Positions 1-7,028 of a stretch of 21,441 nucleotides of DNA are shown one piece after another. Source of the DNA: Tannerella sp. (lineage in GTDB: Bacteria > Bacteroidota > Bacteroidia > Bacteroidales > Tannerellaceae); assembly GCA_031269635.1 (NCBI GenBank), contig JAISYY010000188.1, positions 1 to 21,441 of the forward strand. Direction: 5' to 3'. The notes below the pieces were generated by a model. It searched no databases and was not told the DNA's origin. It saw only the letters and a program-made list of their open reading frames with translations. Both the position numbers and the translations under genes were made by a program. Positions within the stretch are counted from its first letter, which is position 1, and the number at the start of each line of letters is the position of its first letter.

Positions 1-211
1 CCATGCCCATAAGATTGTCGATGACGCATACAGCTAACACGTTCTTGATGTGGGGCGAACAACGGTTACAAAGTCCCGCACTTTCGGTGAAAAGGAAGTC
101 GAAGCCTTGCGCCGTACCCCAATCTACACCTTCGGAAATGTTGGTCACAAAAAAATGGTCGGGACATAAGACGCTAAAGCGTTTTTTTGAGATAGCTTTA
201 TCGTGCAGTAA
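1..211 (-). pseudogene. C-terminal part of a SIMIBI-class (HypB/UreG/CobW-like) GTPase, N-terminus missing
   Basis: Read on the minus strand, this frame stays open from a stop at 214-212 to the window edge. It contains LCPDHFF, then FLFTESAGLCNRCSPHI, then LAVCVIDNL. From memory of the family, this matches nucleotide-binding GTPases related to HypB/UreG found near nitrogenase-like genes; the two cysteines in GLCNRC look like a metal or cluster site. The gene continues left, outside the window. What is odd is the 5' side: only about 25 codons precede LCPDHFF, there is no ATG in frame (only a GTG at 148-146), and no P-loop GxxGxGKT is visible in any minus-strand frame up to 500. A short minus frame starting MKNKIHAITG at 391 could be what is left of the true N-terminus. 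I therefore call it a 5'-truncated or internally deleted gene. The plus-strand frames here are shadows; the one in register with it has an internal stop. Confidence 0.55.
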
Positions 212-327
212 TTAAATGATAAAATCGAAAATCTTTGTTGAAATGCGGAGTCAAATGCTACATTTTTGTAGGAATAGGGATGATTTTTCCGACATTCAGG
301 AAGTATGGATTTTTGTATAATTTGTGT

Positions 328-368
328 AACCGGTTGTTTATGGATATATTACCTCATACAGACCGGTT
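328..368. repeat. Two ACCGGTT repeats upstream of nifE
   Basis: AACCGGTT (328-335) and ACCGGTT (362-368) lie 33 bp apart, close to three helical turns, directly upstream of the sigma54-like site at 370. Each is nearly self-complementary. They could be operator half-sites for the nif promoter, but no canonical NifA site (TGT-N10-ACA) was found in 212-370. Confidence 0.3.
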
Positions 369-369
369 A

Positions 370-385
370 TGGCATGGATTTTGTT
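370..385 (+). promoter_or_regulatory. Candidate sigma54 (-24/-12) promoter for nifE-nifN
   Basis: The sequence TGGCATGGATTTTGTT fits the sigma54 pattern TGGCAY-N5-TTGYW with correct spacing. The only deviation is T for C in the -12 GC element. It would give a leader of roughly 105 nt before the nifE ATG. A nifA-type activator is encoded just downstream of nifEN, which makes a sigma54 promoter plausible here. Caution: the site falls inside what may be the decayed N-terminus of the leftward GTPase, so it could be chance. The rest of the gene-free stretch 212-502 is AT-rich. It has a small hairpin CTACA-TTTT-TGTAG at about 257-270 and nothing else I can name. Confidence 0.4.
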
Positions 386-502
386 TTTCATTTCAAAAAG
401 TTGTGATTTAGGTCTGCCGGTTTTTGGCCGGAGTGCAACGAAGCGCTCCAAGAGGGGAGGAGAGGGGCGTAATGATGTTTGGTTAAGTAAAAAAAATGAT
501 AT

Positions 503-1855
503 ATGGGTATTTTTCTGCGGGATAGGGAAAAGCAAATTATTACGAAAGGTAAGGACGATGCTGAGTTGACCGGTGGGAAACCCAGTCTTGCCGGGTCTGT
601 AAGCCAGCGGGCATGTGTATTTTGCGGGTCGCGGGTCGTGTTGTATCCGATTGCCGATGCATTGCATCTGGTGCATGGCCCTGTTGGATGTGCCGCGTAC
701 ACGTGGGACATCCGGGGCGCCATGTCGTCGGGGCCGGAATTGCACCGGAGCAGTTTTTCGACCGATTTGCGGGAAAAGCACGTTATTTTCGGAGGCGAAA
801 AACAGTTGTATCAAGCTTTGCACGAGTTGATTGACAAATACCGGCCGGAAGCTGCTTTTGTGTATTCAACCTGCATTGTCGGCGTTATCGGGGACGATGT
901 GCAGTCGGTCTGCCGGCGTGTTTCGTCGGAGAAGGCCATTCCTGTGATACCTGTCATGGCCGAAGGATTTCAAGGCTCGAAAAAAGACGGCTACAAAATC
1001 GCCTGTGATGCGATGGCTACCCTCATCGGTACGGACAACTCTAAAGAAGTTTCGCCTTTAAGCATCAATATATTGGGCGATTTTAACCTGGCAGGCGAAC
1101 TGTGGATATTGACCGGATATTACCGGCGAATGGGCATACAGATTCTTGCTTCCATAACCGGCGATGGCCGGGTGAAGGATATACGAAACGCACATCGCGC
1201 CGCGCTGAACGTCGTCCAATGTTCCGGCTCCATGATTCATTTGGCCAGGACGATGAAAGAACGATATGGGGTGCCGTTTATCAAAGTCTCCTATTTTGGG
1301 ATAGAAGACATGTCGGATGCGCTTTATGAAGTGGCCCGGTTTTTTGGCGACGAAACGCTCATGGAGAAAACCCGTGAATTGGTACGCGACGAATTAAGCC
1401 GCCTGTTACCGGCTCTCGAACCTTATAAGAAAGCCTTGCAGGGAAAGAAAGCGGCCATCTATGTAGGTGGAGCCTTCAAGGCGATTTCATTAGTCAAAGC
1501 CTTGCGGCTTATCGGGATAAAAACGGTGATAGCAGGCACGCAGACCGGAACGACGGACGATTACAAACTGCTGAAAGCCATTTGCGATGACGGTTGTATT
1601 CTGGTCGACGATTCTAATCCGGTGGAACTTTCGGAATTTGTCAAACAAACAGGCGCCAACCTCTTTATCGGTGGCGTCAAGGAACGTCCTATCGCCTATA
1701 AGTTGGGTATCGGCTTCTGCGATCACAATCACGAACGCAAACTCGCCCTGGCCGGATACGAGGGGATGCTCAATTTTGCGCGTGAAGTTTACGACACGGT
1801 GACAAGCCCTGTATGGAAACTGGTTAAACAGTTGAGGGTGGAGAGTTGGGAATGA
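503..1855 (+). CDS. nifE: Nitrogenase FeMo-cofactor scaffold protein NifE
   Basis: NifE pairs with NifN to form the cytoplasmic E2N2 scaffold on which NifB-co is matured to FeMo-co before transfer to NifDK. The 450-residue product is close to the usual 450-475. The N-terminal block is diagnostic: GSVSQRACVFCGSRVVLYPI, then HGPVGCAAYTWDIRGA, then YSTCIVGVIGDD. Cysteines 38, 63 and 124 correspond well to the cluster-binding Cys37, Cys62 and Cys124 of Azotobacter NifE. The ATG at 503 is chosen because it is the only Met before the conserved core and gives a normal short leader peptide; no strong ribosome site is visible. Its stop directly abuts the nifN ATG, so the two are translationally coupled. 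The sigma54-like motif at 370-385 is the likely control point. nifDK are not adjacent within the window. Confidence 0.96.
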   Translation: MGIFLRDREKQIITKGKDDAELTGGKPSLAGSVSQRACVFCGSRVVLYPIADALHLVHGPVGCAAYTWDIRGAMSSGPELHRSSFSTDLREKHVIFGGEKQLYQALHELIDKYRPEAAFVYSTCIVGVIGDDVQSVCRRVSSEKAIPVIPVMAEGFQGSKKDGYKIACDAMATLIGTDNSKEVSPLSINILGDFNLAGELWILTGYYRRMGIQILASITGDGRVKDIRNAHRAALNVVQCSGSMIHLARTMKERYGVPFIKVSYFGIEDMSDALYEVARFFGDETLMEKTRELVRDELSRLLPALEPYKKALQGKKAAIYVGGAFKAISLVKALRLIGIKTVIAGTQTGTTDDYKLLKAICDDGCILVDDSNPVELSEFVKQTGANLFIGGVKERPIAYKLGIGFCDHNHERKLALAGYEGMLNFAREVYDTVTSPVWKLVKQLRVESWE

Positions 1856-3349
1856 ATGTTGAGTATGAATTTTACGGAAATGACTGAGATTACAAAAAAA
1901 ATGCCTGCGGATGGCGGTTTCACGTCTTCCCGCAATGCCGGGAAAGCGGTAGCTGTGCACCCGGAACCGTTCACGTCATCTTGCAATGCCTGCAAGCAGT
2001 GTGCCCCTTTAGGCGCATGTGTGACATTCAAAGGCATCGAAGGCGCATTACCTATGTTGCACGGTTCGCAGGGATGCGCCACGTACATACGGCGTTACCT
2101 GATAAGTCATTTCCGCGAACCGATGGATATTGCTTCATCCGGTTTCAGCGAAGAAACAACCATTTTCGGCGGAAACAGGAATTTCAATACCGGTATCGAC
2201 AATATCATTAGCCAGTATCATCCGGCAGTTATTGCTATTGCGAGTACCTGCCTGAGCGAAACGATCGGTGAGGATGTACAGCGGCTAATCAACGAATACA
2301 GGATTATCCACCGTGAAGAAAAAAAATTGCCGGCCATGATTTACGCCTCCACGCCCAGCTATTCGGGAACGCATTACGACGGTTTCCACGAAGCGGTTTA
2401 TGCAACCGTTAAATCGTTGGCGCAGGCCGGGGGCGGGGACGGTAAGCCGGTCAATTTATTCAGCAATTTCATATCGCCGGAAGATATTCGTCATTTAAAG
2501 GAAATATTGGACGATTTCGGGATAGATGCGATGCTGTTTCCCGATTACTCCCAAACGCTTGATGGCACTTCGTGGGACACGTACCGGCGTATACCCGAAG
2601 GCGGGACAAGTATTGCTGACTTGAGGCGCAGTGCAGCGGCATTACTTTCGGTGGAGTTGGGTTATATCCTGAACTCCGGCGGACGGAACGGCTGTGTCAG
2701 GGAAAACCGTCAGTCGGAGTCAGCCGGGGAATATCTGCAAAAAAAGTTTGGTGTGCCTTGCCGGAGAATCGGCTTGCCTGCCGGTATAAATGAAACGGAC
2801 AAGTTTTTTGACTTGCTTTCGGCAATTTCGGGGAAACCGGTTCCTCGAAAGTACCGGGAACAGCGCGGACGCCTCGTCGACTTGTATGTCGACGGACATA
2901 AATATGTGTCCAACAAACGTGCCGTTATTTATGGTGAAGAAGATTTGGTCATTGCCCTGGCTTCGTTTGCTGCCGAGACGGGTATCCGGCCTGTGCTGTG
3001 CGCCTCCGGCGGCGAAAGCGGACGGCTGCGGGATACCCTGAAAGACGTTTTGGGGGAGTTGTATTCCCCGGATATGACGGTTGGCCAGGGAATGAGTTTT
3101 GAACGAATGGAAGCTTTCATGGCAGAAATCAAGCCCGACCTGATGATTGGTAACAGCAAAGGTTATTATATTGCCCGGAAAATGGACATACCCCTCGTTC
3201 GCACGGGTTTTCCCGTACATGACCGTATCGGGGCGTCGCATGTGAAAATGCTGGGATACGAGGGCGCAACCGTATTATTTGAACAAATCGTGAACGCTCT
3301 TTTGGAAGACAAGCAGCGTAAGTCGCCGGTAGGATATAAATATATGTGA
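1856..3349 (+). CDS. nifN: Nitrogenase FeMo-cofactor scaffold protein NifN
   Basis: This is the beta-like subunit of the NifEN scaffold. After a divergent N-terminus of about 40 residues come CNACKQCAPLGAC (Cys43, 46, 49, 55), then LHGSQGCATYIRRYLISHF (Cys74), then IASTCLSETIGED (Cys132). This is the nitrogenase component-1 fold in the form seen in clostridial, archaeal and Bacteroidetes NifN. At 497 residues it is somewhat longer than Azotobacter NifN. The ATG at 1856 directly follows the nifE TGA; a second ATG lies three codons on. The sequence just upstream (GGGTGGAGAGTTGGG) is purine-rich and may serve for initiation. The N-terminus carries a 17-codon imperfect duplication (FTSSRNAGK / FTSSCNACK) described separately. 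The alternative, a non-NifN nitrogenase-like subunit, is less likely given the pairing with a clear nifE. Confidence 0.92.
   Translation: MLSMNFTEMTEITKKMPADGGFTSSRNAGKAVAVHPEPFTSSCNACKQCAPLGACVTFKGIEGALPMLHGSQGCATYIRRYLISHFREPMDIASSGFSEETTIFGGNRNFNTGIDNIISQYHPAVIAIASTCLSETIGEDVQRLINEYRIIHREEKKLPAMIYASTPSYSGTHYDGFHEAVYATVKSLAQAGGGDGKPVNLFSNFISPEDIRHLKEILDDFGIDAMLFPDYSQTLDGTSWDTYRRIPEGGTSIADLRRSAAALLSVELGYILNSGGRNGCVRENRQSESAGEYLQKKFGVPCRRIGLPAGINETDKFFDLLSAISGKPVPRKYREQRGRLVDLYVDGHKYVSNKRAVIYGEEDLVIALASFAAETGIRPVLCASGGESGRLRDTLKDVLGELYSPDMTVGQGMSFERMEAFMAEIKPDLMIGNSKGYYIARKMDIPLVRTGFPVHDRIGASHVKMLGYEGATVLFEQIVNALLEDKQRKSPVGYKYM
1919..2000 (+). repeat. 51-bp-period in-frame duplication in the nifN N-terminus
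   Basis: TTCACGTC at 1919-1926 recurs at 1970-1977, followed in both copies by a matching GCAATGCC block. About 21 of 26 aligned bases agree. The encoded copies are FTSSRNAGK (residues 22-30) and FTSSCNACK (39-47). The second contains conserved cysteines; the first has lost them. Confidence 0.7.
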
Positions 3350-3374
3350 CTTCCGCCGTATTTTTTAATTATAA

Positions 3375-3402
3375 TGACATATTTAACTAAATATTTATGT
3401 CA
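3375..3402. promoter_or_regulatory. Inverted repeat TGACATA-N14-TATGTCA, candidate operator upstream of nifA
   Basis: The 7-bp arms are perfect complements with centres 21 bp apart, two helical turns, as expected for a dimeric regulator. The right arm ends 18 bp before the nifA -7 element, so a bound protein would cover the -33 region. No known NifA, CRP/FNR or NtrC consensus fits it. The repeat lies in an AT-rich stretch, which raises the chance of coincidence. Confidence 0.45.
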
Positions 3403-3420
3403 AAATATTACTGGAATTGC

Positions 3421-3428
3421 TATTTTTG
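3421..3428 (+). promoter_or_regulatory. Bacteroidetes -7 promoter element for nifA
   Basis: TATTTTTG followed by C matches the TAnnTTTG element of the Bacteroidetes housekeeping sigma factor. It lies 27 bp before the nifA ATG at 3455. No clear TTTG -33 element is seen at the expected spacing. Confidence 0.6.
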
Positions 3429-3454
3429 CAGCGTAAATTTAATAGGTACAGGTT

Positions 3455-5017
3455 ATGTTTTGTGAAAAGTACAAGCGGGTTTGTTATGTTGATAATGATT
3501 TGAATTTCCTGGTGGATATCAGTAATGTAATCGGTCACAGTGAGGATATTTACAAGGACGTGGAGCTGGTGTTGGAGGAATTGTGCGAGTATTTGAATGC
3601 CCAATACAGTATCATCACGATTGTAGACCGCAATTACGACCGGATTATGATTAATTCGGCCTTCGGATTAACGGCCGAAGAGAAGAAAAAGGGAATATAC
3701 AGGATTGGCGAAGGCGTCGTCGGCGAAGTTGTCAGTACGGAGCAGCCGGTTGTCATCCCCGACATCGCCCGGAGCGATAAATTCCTGAACCGGACGGGCA
3801 TTGCCTTTCAAAATGATAAACCGGTGGCTTTCCTCTGCGTTCCGATCATCATTAAAAATGAAATAACCGGGACGTTGAGCATACATAAAATGCATGACGG
3901 CATCACCGATTTCTCGGCAGAGGTTAAATTCCTCAATATCGTCGGTATGCTTATCGGGCGGAACCTTTCCATCCGCCGGAAACAAATCGAGGAACTCAAC
4001 GAATTGCGCAAGGAGAACAAGCGCCTGAAAGGAGGCGAACTGTTCAAGCCTGTGAATATCGTCGGTAATTCTTCGCTGATGCGCGACCTCTATAACCTGA
4101 TAGAACGTGTTTCTTCGACCGGCGCTACGGTCATGATACGCGGCGAGAGCGGCGTGGGCAAGGAACTCATTGCCGAAGCTATACATAACGCCAGTCCCCG
4201 CGCCGGCAAGCCGTTCGTGAAGGTGAATTGCTCCGCATTGCCGGAAAACCTGATTGAAAGCGAACTGTTCGGGCACGAAAAGGGGGCTTTCACGGGCGCT
4301 AACGTCCAGCATACCGGACGCTTTGAAATGGCTGCCGGGGGAACTATCTTCCTGGATGAAATCGGCGACATACCCCTCTCCATGCAGGTGAAACTGCTGC
4401 GGGTGATTCAACAGCGGCAGATCGAACGCGTTGGCGGCAATAAAACGATTGATATCGACGTCCGCATCATCACGGCGACGAACCGTAACCTGGAAAATAT
4501 GATTGGGGAGGGCGCCTTTCGGGATGATTTTTATTACCGGATTAACGTTTTCCCGATATATGTGCCTGCCCTGCGGGAAAGACGGGCGGATATCCCGATA
4601 TTGATAGATCATTTCATCGACAAGCTGAATAAACGGAACGGGACGAAAATAAAGCGGATAACCGGTGGTGCGCTGGACATGCTGATGGTCTATTCATGGC
4701 CGGGCAATATCCGCGAACTGGAAAATGTCATAGAGCGGGCGACCATACTCACGACCGACAACGTGATTCATTCCTACAACCTTCCGCCAACGCTGCAAAC
4801 CGGCTTTTCGTCCGATACGATCGACAAAGGCACGCTGAGTAATGTATTGGACAAGGTGGAAAAGCAGATGATTGTCGACGCCCTGATTCTCGCCCGGGGT
4901 AACATTGCAAAGGCCGCCGTCCAACTGGGTATCACCGAACGCATAATGGGACTGCGAATCGGTAAATACGGCCTGAATCCTTATAACTATAAACAACTCT
5001 CGAATGAAAAATCCTGA
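3455..5017 (+). CDS. nifA: NifA-type sigma54-dependent transcriptional activator
   Basis: This activator drives sigma54 promoters of nitrogen-fixation genes. The 520-residue protein has the NifA order: an N-terminal GAF domain (about 20-165), a short coiled linker rich in Glu/Lys/Leu (about 170-200), an AAA+ domain (about 205-440) and a Fis-type helix-turn-helix (about 475-508, GNIAKAAVQLGITERIMG). Visible motifs are Walker A GESGVGKE (230-237), the sigma54-contacting GAFTGA loop (277-282), Walker B IFLDEIGD, and the R-finger region. The C-terminal ERIMGLRIGKYG is typical of NifA rather than NtrC, and no receiver domain is present. The position directly after nifEN supports the assignment. 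Its own promoter appears to be housekeeping, preceded by an inverted repeat at 3375-3402. The last 14 bases overlap the acetyltransferase gene. Confidence 0.9.
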   Translation: MFCEKYKRVCYVDNDLNFLVDISNVIGHSEDIYKDVELVLEELCEYLNAQYSIITIVDRNYDRIMINSAFGLTAEEKKKGIYRIGEGVVGEVVSTEQPVVIPDIARSDKFLNRTGIAFQNDKPVAFLCVPIIIKNEITGTLSIHKMHDGITDFSAEVKFLNIVGMLIGRNLSIRRKQIEELNELRKENKRLKGGELFKPVNIVGNSSLMRDLYNLIERVSSTGATVMIRGESGVGKELIAEAIHNASPRAGKPFVKVNCSALPENLIESELFGHEKGAFTGANVQHTGRFEMAAGGTIFLDEIGDIPLSMQVKLLRVIQQRQIERVGGNKTIDIDVRIITATNRNLENMIGEGAFRDDFYYRINVFPIYVPALRERRADIPILIDHFIDKLNKRNGTKIKRITGGALDMLMVYSWPGNIRELENVIERATILTTDNVIHSYNLPPTLQTGFSSDTIDKGTLSNVLDKVEKQMIVDALILARGNIAKAAVQLGITERIMGLRIGKYGLNPYNYKQLSNEKS

Positions 5018-5492
5018 TGTGACCGTCCGCCGGTGTGATTATGCCGATACGGATGATTTGAATGCTATCGGCACGCTGATAAATGCATATATTGAAGATG
5101 AAATGGGTGACGGAGGCGGGGAACCGCTTGAACGGCAGCAACAGTTACGCCTGGCGGAAGCGCTCGGCCGGCATCCGAAATCAATCGTCCTGCTGGCCTG
5201 CATCGGGGAAGTCCGCTGCGGTATGCTGGTCGCGTTCGAGAACTTTTCGACGTTCACGGTCAGTCCGATGATAAATATCCACGATGTAATCGTTTTGAAG
5301 GAGTATCGGGGGAAAAACGTCGGACGCCGTCTGTTGGAAGCGGTTATAAGCATGGCAAGGGAACGCCGCTGCAGCCGTATTACGCTCGAAGTGAGGGTTG
5401 ACAACCCGGTTGCCCGGCATTTATATAAAAGTGCAGGTTTTGATTCGCCGTCGCCGGAAATGTCTTATTGGCGGAAAAATTTGCAGGAATAA
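5004..5492 (+). CDS. GNAT-family N-acetyltransferase
   Basis: This is a 162-residue protein of the GCN5-related acetyltransferase fold, which transfers an acetyl group from acetyl-CoA to an amine. The acetyl-CoA-binding signature is visible as YRGKNVGRRLL (R102-G107), preceded by the strand IHDVIVLKE and followed by the typical ending LEVRVDNPVARHLYKSAGF. The ATG overlaps the 3' end of nifA by 14 bp in another frame, so it is almost certainly translated from the nifA mRNA. The substrate cannot be predicted. Its coupling to nifA makes a role linked to nitrogen fixation possible, for example acetylating a protein or a small molecule, but this is inference only. Confidence 0.88.
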   Translation: MKNPDVTVRRCDYADTDDLNAIGTLINAYIEDEMGDGGGEPLERQQQLRLAEALGRHPKSIVLLACIGEVRCGMLVAFENFSTFTVSPMINIHDVIVLKEYRGKNVGRRLLEAVISMARERRCSRITLEVRVDNPVARHLYKSAGFDSPSPEMSYWRKNLQE

Positions 5493-5525
5493 CCGGGAAA
5501 TATATTTTTTTGAAAAAGTTCATTG

Positions 5526-5553
5526 AAACCTGGCCGCGTTTTATAAAACCTGG
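5526..5553. repeat. Direct repeat AAACCTGG, 20 bp apart, after the nif block
   Basis: AAACCTGG at 5526-5533 recurs at 5546-5553 and flanks the small palindrome GTTTTATAAAAC. It sits in the intergenic stretch after the acetyltransferase gene. It may be a chance repeat or part of transcription end or processing; there is no strong GC-rich stem. Confidence 0.25.
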
Positions 5554-5654
5554 ATAAAAATAATTGCTTTCAGCGATATGAAATAAAATATACCGGTAGA
5601 TATACAGCGATTTGCAGAAATGACGGGAAACGGCGGCAATCGGGAAGAAAAAAT

Positions 5655-5694
5655 AACCGTATAAACCGTATGTCCGAAAAAAGAATTATCTTTG
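5655..5694 (+). promoter_or_regulatory. Promoter region of the DUF2264 gene with tandem AACCGTAT
   Basis: TATCTTTG at 5687-5694 matches the Bacteroidetes -7 element and lies 44 bp before the ATG. Upstream, AACCGTAT occurs twice at a 9-bp period (5655-5662 and 5664-5671), where a -33 element or activator site would sit. No TTTG -33 element is apparent, which fits an activator-dependent promoter, though that is inference. Confidence 0.5.
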
Positions 5695-5738
5695 CAGGAA
5701 AGTTAAATAAATAACGAAAATTAAAAATTATGTGAATT

Positions 5739-6974
5739 ATGAAAATGATGAAATTATACAAAAACACTATCCGGGTTATCTTGTTTATTTCGTTATCCGC
5801 AGCAGGAAATGCGCAAGACGATAATGACCGCAAATACTGGAGTGATTTGGCTTACCGGATTGCCGAACCCGTGCTTCGCAATATGAGCAAAGGTGAATTA
5901 AAGAAAAACATGGAAGTTGAAGTCAGTCCCGCGTGGAATGGCCCCAGCAAAGATGTTGCTTACATGGAAGCGTTCGGCCGTTTGATGGCCGGGTTAGCCC
6001 CCTGGTTATCGCTTCCCGACGACGCTACGGACGAAGGCAAACAACGCAGGCAGCTCCGCGAATGGGCGTTGAAAAGCTACGCGAACGCCGTCGATCCCGG
6101 CAATCCCGATTATCTTGGATGGCGCGATTATGGGCAGGCCTTGGTCGATGCCGCGTTCCTTGCCAACAGTTTCCTCCGCGCACCCGGGCAGCTCTGGGAA
6201 CCTTTGGACGAACGGACAAAACAAAGGTACGTCGCCGAATTTCAGCAATTACGCCGCGTCGACCCGCCTTACAACAATTGGCTCCTGTTTTCGGCAATGG
6301 TAGAGACTTTCCTCATGACGATAGATGCTCCGTATGATGCGTACCGGATACATAGCGCCATACGGAAAACAGAAGAATGGTACGCAGGCGACGGCTGGTA
6401 TGCCGACGGGCCACATTTTGCCTTCGATTATTACAACAGTTTCGTGATACAACCCATGTACGTGGAAATACTGCAAGCATTGAATGAAAAAAACAAACCG
6501 CCTAAGATAAGCGCGGAAAGAATCGAACGCGGGTTGGAAAGAATGCAGCGTTTCGGGATTATCCAGGAACGGTTTATCTCTCCCGAAGGAACCTTCCCGG
6601 TTTTCGGGCGTTCGATGGCATACCGTATGGGTGCATTCCAGGTATTGTCGCTATTGGCTTATCAACAAAACCTGCCCGGGGAATTGCAGGAAGGACAGGT
6701 ACGCGCCGGATTAACGGCCGTAATGAAAAGGATGTTTTCAATACCGGGCAATTTCGATGAAAAAGGATTTCTTCAATTAGGTTTTGCCGGGCATCAACCC
6801 GGTATGGCGGATACTTATACAAATAACGGAAGCCTCTATCTCACGTCATTTGTGTACCTTCCCCTGGGATTGCCGGCCCGTCATTCGTTCTGGACGTCGG
6901 AACCGCTGGACTGGACTTCAAAAAAAGCATGGAACGGACTGCCTTTTCCCAAAGATCATGCGATAAGAGAATAG
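5739..6974 (+). CDS. Secreted DUF2264-family protein
   Basis: The 411-residue product has an N-terminal signal peptide (about residues 1-25: basic MKMMKLYKNTIR, hydrophobic VILFISLSAAG, likely cleavage after GNA before QDD). The mature part fits DUF2264: AWNGPSKDVAYMEAFGRLMAGLAPWL, LGWRDYGQALVDAAFLA, YNNWLLFSAMVE, then GDGWYADGPHFAFDYYNSFVIQPM. Such proteins are predicted to have an alpha/alpha-toroid fold and often occur with sugar-degradation genes in Bacteroidetes. A glycoside-active enzyme is plausible, but no activity can be read from sequence. Alternative Met starts exist at 5745 and 5748; all keep the signal peptide. It converges on the minus-strand aldo/keto reductase gene. Confidence 0.85.
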   Translation: MKMMKLYKNTIRVILFISLSAAGNAQDDNDRKYWSDLAYRIAEPVLRNMSKGELKKNMEVEVSPAWNGPSKDVAYMEAFGRLMAGLAPWLSLPDDATDEGKQRRQLREWALKSYANAVDPGNPDYLGWRDYGQALVDAAFLANSFLRAPGQLWEPLDERTKQRYVAEFQQLRRVDPPYNNWLLFSAMVETFLMTIDAPYDAYRIHSAIRKTEEWYAGDGWYADGPHFAFDYYNSFVIQPMYVEILQALNEKNKPPKISAERIERGLERMQRFGIIQERFISPEGTFPVFGRSMAYRMGAFQVLSLLAYQQNLPGELQEGQVRAGLTAVMKRMFSIPGNFDEKGFLQLGFAGHQPGMADTYTNNGSLYLTSFVYLPLGLPARHSFWTSEPLDWTSKKAWNGLPFPKDHAIRE

Positions 6975-6994
6975 AACGCATCCCCTTTAATTGG

Positions 6995-7018
6995 CAACAG
7001 GCAGTATTTTGCCTCTTG
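6995..7018. terminator. Hairpin between convergent genes, likely bidirectional terminator
   Basis: CAACAGGCA (6995-7003) pairs with TGCCTCTTG (7010-7018) except for one C-C mismatch, around the loop GTATTT. It fills most of the 54-bp gap between the DUF2264 stop and the aldo/keto reductase stop. No long T-run follows on either side, so termination efficiency is uncertain. Confidence 0.5.
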
Positions 7019-7028
7019 GGATATGGCC

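Noticed and set aside
3..215. Plus-strand 70-codon frame starting at 3
   Set aside because: It is the shadow of the minus-strand GTPase fragment, whose ESAGLCNRCSP and LAVCVIDNL motifs show the true reading direction. A plus-frame reading (HAHKIVDDAYS stop) first looked like a nifK tail but has no independent support.
2720..3241. Minus-strand 173-codon frame opposite nifN
   Set aside because: Antisense shadow of the nifN 3' half; no start signal and no recognisable motif.
3668..4612. Minus-strand 314-codon frame opposite nifA
   Set aside because: Long but without any family motif, and fully antisense to well-conserved GAF and AAA+ coding sequence.
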